From Treponema sp. (lineage in GTDB: Bacteria; Spirochaetota; Spirochaetia; Treponematales; Treponemataceae), in contig JAFYDO010000059.1 in assembly GCA_017544745.1 (NCBI GenBank), positions 1 through 8,838 on the forward strand: 8,838 bases of DNA, given 5' to 3'. Made by a program: the position numbers and the translations under genes. Below are positions 1 to 6,271 of this stretch, in pieces (position 1 is the first letter of the stretch; each line of letters starts with the position of its first letter). Under the pieces are notes generated by a model. That model was not told the DNA's origin. It ran no database searches and worked only from the letters and a program-made list of their open reading frames with translations.

Positions 1-1034
1 ACAGTGCGGCTCTGCTGCTGTATATTGTAGCGGAAAAAGTATGCAAACTGTTCAATAAAGTAGCAGGTTTTATCTGCATTTTCCATCATAGCAAGCTGGG
101 CTCCGGTGTTGAGCGTATTAAACAAAAAGTGCGGATTAATCTGGTTTTGCAGGGCACGCAGCTGGGCGTCGGTATACAGTGCCTGCATTTCAATTTCCTT
201 TTCCTTGAGCTCGGCTTCGGTACGTGCTTTTTCCCAGATTGTATCAATATATTCGCGGATACTTATAATCATTCGGTCAAAAGCTGTACAGATTGCTCCG
301 ATCTCATCATTTGTAGAACGGTTAAAAAGCGGCACGTCAAAGTTTCGTTTGGCAACCTTATGCGCAACCTCCGAAATATCTGCAAGCGGTTCCATAATGG
401 AAGTAATTGTAAAATAAAGCACAAAGAAGATGAGCACAGAAAACAGAAGGAAGAAGACAATACTAAGTGTATTTGTAATTACAATTCTGTTTTTGTTTTT
501 GTCGTAAATGTCTGCGTTTTGCTGCAGGCGCTGGTTGTTGAGCTCCAGAATCTGTGTAAGCAGATAGTTGTAGCTGTCCATTGCATACTGATACTGAATG
601 GCAGTTTCTTCTTCGTTGTTTGCGCGGCGTGCAGAAATTGCAAGATTTGAATAATACAAAAAGGCTTCGGTAAGCTGATGAACCGTGTATTCTGTGTGGG
701 TTACATCGTTTTTGGAAGGAAAGCTCTGCAGGTTTTCGTAAAAATCTTCTACCTTAGTGCGCGAATTGTAATACGCATCAATACTTTCAAAGGTGCGGTA
801 GTTTACATAGTTTTCCATTGCAATTTCGGTGGAGGTAACTTCCTGTGTAAAATATGTAAGCTCCGAGTTTGATTTGTAGGAATCGCCAAGGTTATTAATA
901 GAAGAATAGGTGAGCCTTGTGGTGGCAAGAATACTGGTTGCAAGCATAAAAACGGCAATTCCAACACTTACCATTATTCGCCAGCGCAGGCTTTTATTGC
1001 GGACATAATTTACGGGGTTCAGATTTTTTTTCAT
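1..1034 (-). CDS. LytS/YesM-type sensor histidine kinase, C-terminus cut by window edge
   Basis: My translation of this frame is open from the ATG at 1034 to the left edge (344 complete codons). Visible layout: a short basic N-terminus, TM1 at about 19-38, a mostly helical extracytoplasmic domain at about 40-186, TM2 at about 187-211, a HAMP-like linker at about 210-265 (with NDEIGAICTAFDRM), then the start of a His_kinase (PF06580) domain. That domain carries LRALQNQINPHFLFNTLN at 292-309, with H302 as the expected phosphoacceptor. The ATP-binding domain must lie beyond position 1. The start overlaps the stop of the upstream gene as ATGA, and AGGA lies 7 nt before the ATG. In this family the kinase senses an extracellular cue and phosphorylates a LytTR- or AraC-type response regulator; none is visible here. 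The upstream binding-protein gene suggests that protein is its sensing partner. Family certain; ligand unknown. Confidence 0.92.
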   Translation of the reverse strand, partial: MKKNLNPVNYVRNKSLRWRIMVSVGIAVFMLATSILATTRLTYSSINNLGDSYKSNSELTYFTQEVTSTEIAMENYVNYRTFESIDAYYNSRTKVEDFYENLQSFPSKNDVTHTEYTVHQLTEAFLYYSNLAISARRANNEEETAIQYQYAMDSYNYLLTQILELNNQRLQQNADIYDKNKNRIVITNTLSIVFFLLFSVLIFFVLYFTITSIMEPLADISEVAHKVAKRNFDVPLFNRSTNDEIGAICTAFDRMIISIREYIDTIWEKARTEAELKEKEIEMQALYTDAQLRALQNQINPHFLFNTLNTGAQLAMMENADKTCYFIEQFAYFFRYNIQQQSRT

Positions 1035-1978
1035 TCCTGCGTCCTGCTTATTTTTACGTCCGCTGTTACATAGCTGTTTGCATATCCTTTGTTGCGGTAT
1101 TCAAACAGCTCCCTCATTGCACGTTCGCCAATCTTTTCGGGGTCCAGGGAGAAAAGCTCTGTTATGTAGCCCTTTTGAAGATAAAGCTGGCAAACCTCGT
1201 TTCCACCAAAGCCCAGGAGTCTGTAGCTTCTGGTTAAGAATCTTTCCGGGAGCTCCTGCGCCATTTTAATTGTGTCGTCTTCTGTAAGGCAGATAAATAT
1301 ATTGCTTTCACCGTAAATGTCCATATCTTGGGGAATTGTTTCCATTACGGTAAGTAAGATAGTCTGATTATCCTGGAGTGCCGACTGAATGCCGCTTATG
1401 AGGTTAGAAGAATTTGCGGTAAGGGAGCTGCAGATAATAAATACATATCCGCCGTCGGTAAGCAGGCTCTGAACTTCATCTGCAATTTTTTTTCCAAGCT
1501 CCCAGTTGTTTATACCAATAAACGAAATCTGCTGCATGTTTGGAGAAAACTGACCTGTGGTTATCAAAGGAATAACAGGGTCGTCTGCTCTCTGCAAAAG
1601 ATACGGTGTTTCATCCGGAGAATCTATGTAAGCAATTATTCCGTCGGCATTCATAAAGGAGCAGTAATCAAAAAGCTTTTGAATGGAGGTTGTGTCGGCT
1701 TCTGAATCCGGGACATGAAGGTCTACAAGCGCGTTGTAGGAATCGGCAACCTGTGCGGCACCCTGATACAGCTCCGAAAGAAAGGTCTGGTTTTCGTAAG
1801 TCCCTGTAACAATTACATGGTAAAGACAGGTGTCTGCCGGATTATATTCGTTCTGAGCCTGATTTTTTGTTCGCGAAATAATAAGGGAAGAATAAAAAAC
1901 AATTGAAAAAACGAGGAAAGCAATAAATGAAGAAATAAGCATGACCCATTTTACGAGTCTAATTGTTTTCTTTTCCAT
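1031..1978 (-). CDS. Membrane-anchored periplasmic sugar-binding-type protein (PBP type I fold)
   Basis: A 315-residue protein. One hydrophobic segment at about 10-35 has no lipobox cysteine, so it probably acts as an uncleaved anchor. The rest looks like a RbsB/LacI-type periplasmic binding domain: an FLSELYQGAAQVADSY start helix near 66-81, DGIIAYIDSP at 112-121, VIPLITTGQ at 135-143, FIGINNWELGKKIADEV at 153-169, and LLGFGGNEVCQLYLQKGYI at 254-272 near the C-terminal end. No transporter permease or ATPase is nearby, and the gene abuts a LytS-type kinase. A sensory role therefore seems likelier than uptake, as in the described XylFII-LytS xylose sensors of Firmicutes, which also use a membrane-anchored binding protein. 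No Shine-Dalgarno is visible before the ATG, which lies inside the 3' end of clpA (20-bp overlap), so translation probably depends on coupling. The ligand cannot be read from the sequence. Confidence 0.85.
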   Translation of the reverse strand: MEKKTIRLVKWVMLISSFIAFLVFSIVFYSSLIISRTKNQAQNEYNPADTCLYHVIVTGTYENQTFLSELYQGAAQVADSYNALVDLHVPDSEADTTSIQKLFDYCSFMNADGIIAYIDSPDETPYLLQRADDPVIPLITTGQFSPNMQQISFIGINNWELGKKIADEVQSLLTDGGYVFIICSSLTANSSNLISGIQSALQDNQTILLTVMETIPQDMDIYGESNIFICLTEDDTIKMAQELPERFLTRSYRLLGFGGNEVCQLYLQKGYITELFSLDPEKIGERAMRELFEYRNKGYANSYVTADVKISRTQE

Positions 1979-4283
1979 AGCTGAACGTTACGCCGGTTTT
2001 TCCGCTTTTGTAGTCTGCAGTGACAGTTCCGCCCTTTGCAAGTTTTCCAAAAAGAACTTCATCAACAAGCGGGTTTGCAATGCTTTCTTCTATTACTCGT
2101 GCCATGTTGCGGGCACCAAATTCCTTTGAATAACCTTCTTCGGTAAGATGGTCTATGCACTTTGGTGTAACGATGAGCGTAATTTTTTTTGCCTTTACGC
2201 GCTGGGCAAGCTTTACAATTTCCTTCTGGCAGACCATGCGTACAATCTTTTTATCAAGGTAGCCGAATGGAATTACTGCATCAAGGCGGTTTCGGAATTC
2301 CGGCTGGAACTGACGGTTGATTGCTTCCATCAAGGTTGCTTCGTCGTAGGAGGCGTCTGGGGTTCCAAAGCCTATGCCGCTTCTTTCCATTTCGCGCGCT
2401 CCCGCATTACTGGTCATAATTATGATGCAGTTGCGGAAGTCTGACTTGCGACCCTGATTGTCGGTGAGCACTCCATAGTCCATTACCTGCAGGAGTATAT
2501 TGTAAATATCTTCGTGTGCTTTTTCAATTTCGTCAAAAAGGATTACTGCATTTGGGGTTTTGCGTACATCCTTTGTAAGCTGGCCGCCTTCTTCAAAGCC
2601 AACATAGCCCGGAGGAGAACCTACCAGACGGCTTACACTGTGCTTTTCCTGATACTCACTCATATCATAGCGCAAAAGTGGCATTCCAAGAGTTTGAGCA
2701 AGACAGCGTGCAAGCTCGGTTTTTCCACAGCCGGTTGGACCTACAAAAAGATAACAGGCTTCCGGTTTGTCCGGATTTCTAAAGCCTGCACGGGCACGTT
2801 TTACTGCTTTTGTAAGAGTGCTTACTGCTTTGTCCTGTCCAAAAATCTGTGCGCCCAAATTTGTTTCCAGATAGCGCAGCTTGTCTTTGTCGTCGCCTGT
2901 TACAGAATCAATAGGAAGCTTTGCCATTTTTGCAGTGATGCGGCGTATTGAAGCAACAGTTATCTGGTGGCTGTCTTTATGAATGCGCTGCCAGGCTCCT
3001 GCTTCGTCAATTATGTCTATTGCTTTGTCCGGAAGTCTCTTGTCCGGCATATACTGAACCGAAAGATCTACTGCTGCTTCAAGGGCTGCGGCGGCATATT
3101 TTACGTTGTGGTAGGCTTCGTATTTAGGTGCAAGTCCCTTTAAGATTTTTATTGTGTCTTCGCGGTTAGGTTCTGTTATATCAATTTTCTGGAAGCGGCG
3201 CGAAAGGGCACGGTCTTTTTCAAAATGAGCAGTGTATTCTTCAAAGGTAGTAGAACCAATTACGCGTATGCTTCCGTCGGCAAGGGCAGGTTTAAGCAGG
3301 TTTGCTGCATCCATCTGCGAGCTTCCGTTGGAACCGGCACCCATAATCATGTGGATTTCATCAATAAAAAGAATTACATTTTTCTTTTCTTTTGCTTCGT
3401 CAATTATGGAGTGGAGTCGTTCTTCAAAGTCACCGCGGAATTTAGAACCTGCAAGCAAAAGCCCTACATCAAGAGAATAAATTGTAAAATCTTTAAGAGG
3501 CTCCGGGACATCTCCGCTTACAATGCGCTGGGCAAGGCCCTGTGTAATTGCAGTTTTACCAACTCCTGCATCTCCAACATGGAGCGGATTATTTTTACTG
3601 CGGCGGCAAAGCACCTGTATTGTTCGTTCAATTTCTTCTTCGCGGCCAATGAGCACATCGTACATGCCCTTTTTTGCCATTTCTGTCATGTCTACAGCAA
3701 AGCGTGCAAGCCCGCCTTCATTATTGGACATGAGCTCCGGCGGAAGTTGGGAATTCTGATTTTGTTTTTGGATGCGGTCGCGTTCCTTTTGAGTTCCGTG
3801 AACGCCCTTTATGCGGCCAATAGTTTCCAAAAGCTTAAATTTATCAAGGCCACTGGAACGCAGGTAGTAGGAGCAGTAGTTGCGTTTTTCGTCATACATG
3901 CTCACCAGAACATCCGTAATATCAATCATTTCTGATTCGCTTGAAACACAGTGGAAAACGGCTCTGTTCATTACAGACTGAAATCCGGCTGATTCTACAG
4001 GCGCGTTTACCATTTTTGAGTCTGCATTTTCGGAAACAACAGGAACTTTATTTGCAAGAAATTCCGAAATATTTGAACGAAGGGCTTCCCAGTCACTGCC
4101 GCTTTCTGCAAGTATGTGACATACAAATTCATTCTGGAGGGCAACGGCAAGCACATGTTCCGGGGTAAAAAATTCATGACGGTTGATTTTTGCCTGAACC
4201 AGAGATTCCGACAAAATTTTTGAGAGCATAGGACTAACTTTCATCTGTCTTATGACAGTTTTGTCTTTCTTCTCGTTACTCAA
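1959..4283 (-). CDS. clpA: ATP-dependent Clp protease ATP-binding subunit ClpA
   Basis: A 774-residue AAA+ unfoldase that feeds unfolded substrates to ClpP in the cytoplasm. Domains: Clp N-domain repeats at about 15-155; AAA1 with Walker A GDAGVGKT (237-244), Walker B ILFIDEIH (304-311) and pore loop KFRG (281-284); AAA2 with Walker A GPTGCGKT (515-522), Walker B VILFDEIEKAH (580-590) and pore loop GYVG (559-562); then a C-terminal D2-small domain. An IGF tripeptide at 637-639 sits where ClpP-binding loops occur. There is no long coiled-coil middle domain between the modules, so this is ClpA rather than ClpB or ClpC. The start is a TTG with GAGGG 6 nt upstream, overlapping the clpS stop by 8 bp. 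An ATG at 4244 (residue 14) is an alternative that would fit family N-termini but has a poorer ribosome site. The substituted VGDAG for the usual VGEAG, and a His just before it, are minor oddities. Confidence 0.97.
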   Translation of the reverse strand: MSNEKKDKTVIRQMKVSPMLSKILSESLVQAKINRHEFFTPEHVLAVALQNEFVCHILAESGSDWEALRSNISEFLANKVPVVSENADSKMVNAPVESAGFQSVMNRAVFHCVSSESEMIDITDVLVSMYDEKRNYCSYYLRSSGLDKFKLLETIGRIKGVHGTQKERDRIQKQNQNSQLPPELMSNNEGGLARFAVDMTEMAKKGMYDVLIGREEEIERTIQVLCRRSKNNPLHVGDAGVGKTAITQGLAQRIVSGDVPEPLKDFTIYSLDVGLLLAGSKFRGDFEERLHSIIDEAKEKKNVILFIDEIHMIMGAGSNGSSQMDAANLLKPALADGSIRVIGSTTFEEYTAHFEKDRALSRRFQKIDITEPNREDTIKILKGLAPKYEAYHNVKYAAAALEAAVDLSVQYMPDKRLPDKAIDIIDEAGAWQRIHKDSHQITVASIRRITAKMAKLPIDSVTGDDKDKLRYLETNLGAQIFGQDKAVSTLTKAVKRARAGFRNPDKPEACYLFVGPTGCGKTELARCLAQTLGMPLLRYDMSEYQEKHSVSRLVGSPPGYVGFEEGGQLTKDVRKTPNAVILFDEIEKAHEDIYNILLQVMDYGVLTDNQGRKSDFRNCIIIMTSNAGAREMERSGIGFGTPDASYDEATLMEAINRQFQPEFRNRLDAVIPFGYLDKKIVRMVCQKEIVKLAQRVKAKKITLIVTPKCIDHLTEEGYSKEFGARNMARVIEESIANPLVDEVLFGKLAKGGTVTADYKSGKTGVTFSYGKENN

Positions 4284-4587
4284 CTTCTACCCTCAGCGGA
4301 AAACCATTTTTCTTGGCAATGCTGCGTGTAAGATTTGTGCGCGAAACTGCAATATCATAGGTGTAGGTGCCGACAACAGCGCTTCCCTGTTCATGTACAG
4401 TCTGCATTAAAAGCTCGGCATTGTCCTGCGATTTATTAAAAACCGAAACAAGTACGTTAACTACAAAATCCATAGTGGTATAGTCGTCGTTATAAAAAAC
4501 AACGTCTTTTTCTGGAGGAACTTCTATAGAGGTTGTCTCTGCAATGCCGCTTCCTGTGTGTAACGGCTGATTAATAAATTCGCTCAT
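4276..4587 (-). CDS. clpS: ATP-dependent Clp protease adaptor ClpS
   Basis: A 103-residue adaptor that binds proteins with destabilising N-terminal residues and delivers them to ClpAP. A short flexible N-terminus (1-27) is needed in this family for delivery. The folded core runs from about 28 to 103, with VVFYNDDYTTMDFVVNVL at 29-46. N33, D34 and H65 (in TVHEQG) align with E. coli N34, D35 and H66, which hold the N-degron amino group, and M39 aligns with the hydrophobic gate M40. The C-terminus PLRVEVE matches the family strand. The ATG at 4587 is chosen because it gives the normal family length and has AAGG just upstream, although with only 2 nt of spacing. The open frame extends further, but that extension would run into the divergent gene and shows no ClpS similarity. 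It is the first gene of the operon and its stop overlaps the clpA start. Confidence 0.96.
   Translation of the reverse strand: MSEFINQPLHTGSGIAETTSIEVPPEKDVVFYNDDYTTMDFVVNVLVSVFNKSQDNAELLMQTVHEQGSAVVGTYTYDIAVSRTNLTRSIAKKNGFPLRVEVE
4290..4294 (-). promoter_or_regulatory. Ribosome binding site deciding the clpA TTG start
   Basis: GAGGG on the minus strand lies inside the last codons of clpS, 6 nt before a TTG. It is the best Shine-Dalgarno match near the start of clpA and is the reason for preferring TTG 4283 over ATG 4244, whose upstream sequence offers only a weak purine stretch. Confidence 0.6.
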
Positions 4588-4612
4588 AACCTTAAATATA
4601 TCACATTTTTGT

Positions 4613-4618
4613 AGTATA
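4613..4618 (-). promoter_or_regulatory. Putative -10 box for the clpS-clpA operon
   Basis: TATACT on the minus strand would place the transcript start near 4606, leaving about 19 nt of leader carrying the AAGG before the clpS ATG. No convincing -35 hexamer lies at 16-18 bp; the region is only T-rich. It overlaps the plus-strand -10 box, so the two would form one symmetric element. Prediction from sequence only. Confidence 0.45.
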
Positions 4619-4620
4619 AT
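4615..4620 (+). promoter_or_regulatory. Putative -10 box of the rhomboid-like gene, 7 nt before ATG
   Basis: A consensus TATAAT. A weak -35-like TTAAAT lies at 4592-4597 (17-bp spacing). With the usual 6-8 nt from box to transcript start, RNA would begin at or next to the A of the ATG at 4628, giving a leaderless message. This fits the absence of any Shine-Dalgarno in the 40-bp gap. Confidence 0.5.
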
Positions 4621-4627
4621 AAACATT

Positions 4628-5356
4628 ATGGCAAAGAAAAAAATAAAATTAAAATTTGTGTATGATGCGCCGGTTACACTCAGTTTTGCACTTGCAGTTC
4701 TGGTGATTTTTATTCTGGACACTTTTGTATTTAAAGGAAAGCTTTCGGGGCAGTGGCTCTTAAGTCCTACTGCTGCAGGAGGTGTGCTTCCTTTTGCATT
4801 TTCTGATTTTGGTTCTATTTTACGTCTGTTTCTGCATATTTTTGGTTATACCGATGCACCGTTTTTAGTCTGCAATTTAATTTTTATTCTTTTGCTTGGT
4901 CCTGCTATGGAAGAACGCTACGGTTCTGTAATCATCGGCATTATGATTTTTGTGGCTGCCTTATTTTCGGGCGTGCTCTATGCCTGCTTTTGTAGGGTTC
5001 CCGCTTGCGGAGCCGAGCCTGTTGTTTTTATGCTGGTTTTGCTTTCGTGTCTCATGCATCTTTCTCGCAGCAAGATTAGTGCTTCTTCAATTGCAGTAAT
5101 TGCACTTTTTGTATGCATGCTTGTTCTTCGCAAAAATCTTAATGGTCCTGTCGGCGTTGCAATTGTAGCAGCAGGCGGTTTGTGCGGAAGCCTCTTTGCA
5201 TTCTTAACTTCTCCAAAAGCCCGCAAAGCCAAAAAGAACGAAGCTGCTATGGCCCAGTTTAATGACGAAAACAGTCCGAGGTTTAGTGTAAAAAGCACAA
5301 GAAAGCCAAAGGCCTATGATGATGAAACAACTGTGGTTGGAACTCTGGAGCTGTAA
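4628..5356 (+). CDS. Rhomboid-fold membrane protein, probably catalytically inactive (pseudorhomboid)
   Basis: A 242-residue integral membrane protein with six predicted helices at about 14-34, 77-94, 100-121, 130-146, 152-167 and 174-194. A basic N-terminus (MAKKKIKLK) and a 48-residue basic/acidic tail would both be cytoplasmic. The segment around 79-99 (N83, then GPAMEERYG) matches the rhomboid HxxxN...G..lE..yG region, although the His is F79. The catalytic GxSG motif appears as GAEP at 128-131, so the serine is E130. In helix 6 the His expected before xxG is V180 or a nearby Ala. Active rhomboids are intramembrane serine proteases; without Ser and His this one should not cleave, so a binding or chaperone-like role is possible. 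It is divergent from clpS and is followed 6 bp later by a radical SAM gene, probably cotranscribed. It has no Shine-Dalgarno. An unrelated six-helix protein is the main alternative. Confidence 0.75.
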   Translation: MAKKKIKLKFVYDAPVTLSFALAVLVIFILDTFVFKGKLSGQWLLSPTAAGGVLPFAFSDFGSILRLFLHIFGYTDAPFLVCNLIFILLLGPAMEERYGSVIIGIMIFVAALFSGVLYACFCRVPACGAEPVVFMLVLLSCLMHLSRSKISASSIAVIALFVCMLVLRKNLNGPVGVAIVAAGGLCGSLFAFLTSPKARKAKKNEAAMAQFNDENSPRFSVKSTRKPKAYDDETTVVGTLEL

Positions 5357-5362
5357 AGGCTT

Positions 5363-6271
5363 GTGCAGACTGTAAACGAATTTTACAAATCTATTTTTGG
5401 CTGTAAGGTGTATAAGATTTCTCTTGATGCCGGTTGTACCTGTCCTAACCGTGATGGAACTCTTGGAAGAGGCGGCTGTCTTTTTTGCGGGAGCCAGGGG
5501 AGTGGAGATTTTGTCGCAGATAAAAACTTGAGCGTGACTGAGCAGGTTTCTGCTGCCCGAAAGTTAGTTGATCCTAAATCTGCCGCAAGTCTAAAGTACA
5601 TTGCTTATTTTCAGAATTTTACAAACACCTATGGGGACCTTGAGGTGCTTACGGCAAAATGGCGGGAGGCACTGGCTTGTGAAAATGTAGTTGGGCTTGC
5701 TCTTGGAACCAGACCGGATTGTATTTCCCAAGAATGCCTTGCTGTGCTTGCGGCTTTTGTCCGTCAGGGATTTTTTGTGCAGCTGGAGCTTGGTTTTCAA
5801 ACTGCCTGCGAAGAGACGGCAGAGTTTTTTCACCGGGGCTATAAGAATGAAGTTTATTTTGATGCAGTAAAGAGGATTCACAAAGCGGCTCCGGGGGTTC
5901 ATGTTGTGACTCATGTTATGTTTGGTTTGCCTTGTGGAGATGTGCCCGAGTCCTCTGAACAGATGATGGATTCTGTGCGGGCAGTAGTTGACGCCGGCAG
6001 CGATGGAATTAAGATTGTAAATCTTTATATTTTAAAAGGGAGTGGTTTTGAAAAATTTTACAGGCAGGGTAGTCTGCGCCTCCTTGAATATAAAGAGTAT
6101 CTGGGGCTTGTTAGTCGGGCCTTACAGCTGTTGCCGGAGAGGATGGTGGTTCACAGACTTGCGGGAGACCCGGACCATAAAAATCTTGTGGCTCCTGCCT
6201 GGTGCAGCGACAAAAAAAGAATTTTGAATGATTTGAATAAGCTTTTTGCAGAATTAAATTGTGATTGTTGA
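5363..6271 (+). CDS. YhcC-family (TIGR01212) radical SAM protein
   Basis: A 302-residue radical SAM protein. The family signature GCTCPNRDGTLGRGGCLFC lies at 24-42: C27, C39 and C42, preceded by C25, are the candidate ligands of the 4Fe-4S cluster that cleaves S-adenosylmethionine. Further family landmarks are YFQNFTNTYG (82-91), ALGTRPDC (113-120), LELGFQT (141-147), THVMFGLPCGD (183-193), GIKIVNLYILKGSG (215-228), a hydrophobic helix around 245-262 and the late VVHRLAGD / LVAPAW blocks. Length matches the usual size of about 300 residues. HRGY replaces the more common NRGH at 157-160. The reaction catalysed by this family is not established with confidence, so I assign no substrate. The start is GTG with AAGG 3 nt upstream and GGAG further back; it is 6 bp after the rhomboid-like gene. 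Its last 18 bp overlap the stop end of the opposing radical SAM gene. Confidence 0.92.
   Translation: MQTVNEFYKSIFGCKVYKISLDAGCTCPNRDGTLGRGGCLFCGSQGSGDFVADKNLSVTEQVSAARKLVDPKSAASLKYIAYFQNFTNTYGDLEVLTAKWREALACENVVGLALGTRPDCISQECLAVLAAFVRQGFFVQLELGFQTACEETAEFFHRGYKNEVYFDAVKRIHKAAPGVHVVTHVMFGLPCGDVPESSEQMMDSVRAVVDAGSDGIKIVNLYILKGSGFEKFYRQGSLRLLEYKEYLGLVSRALQLLPERMVVHRLAGDPDHKNLVAPAWCSDKKRILNDLNKLFAELNCDC

Noticed and set aside
129..650. Plus-strand open frame of 173 codons
   Set aside because: It is antisense to the histidine kinase, whose frame carries clear domain motifs; the plus-strand product has no recognisable features and no ribosome site.
3225..3935. Plus-strand open frame of 236 codons
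   Set aside because: It is a shadow of clpA AAA1, with composition dictated by the opposite strand.
4276..4722. Longer 148-residue version of ClpS
   Set aside because: The extra 45 residues have no ClpS similarity and run 95 bp into the divergent rhomboid-like gene; ATG 4587 gives the normal family length.
4628..5356. Active rhomboid protease
   Set aside because: The catalytic Ser and His positions are Glu and Val/Ala in the only sensible alignment.
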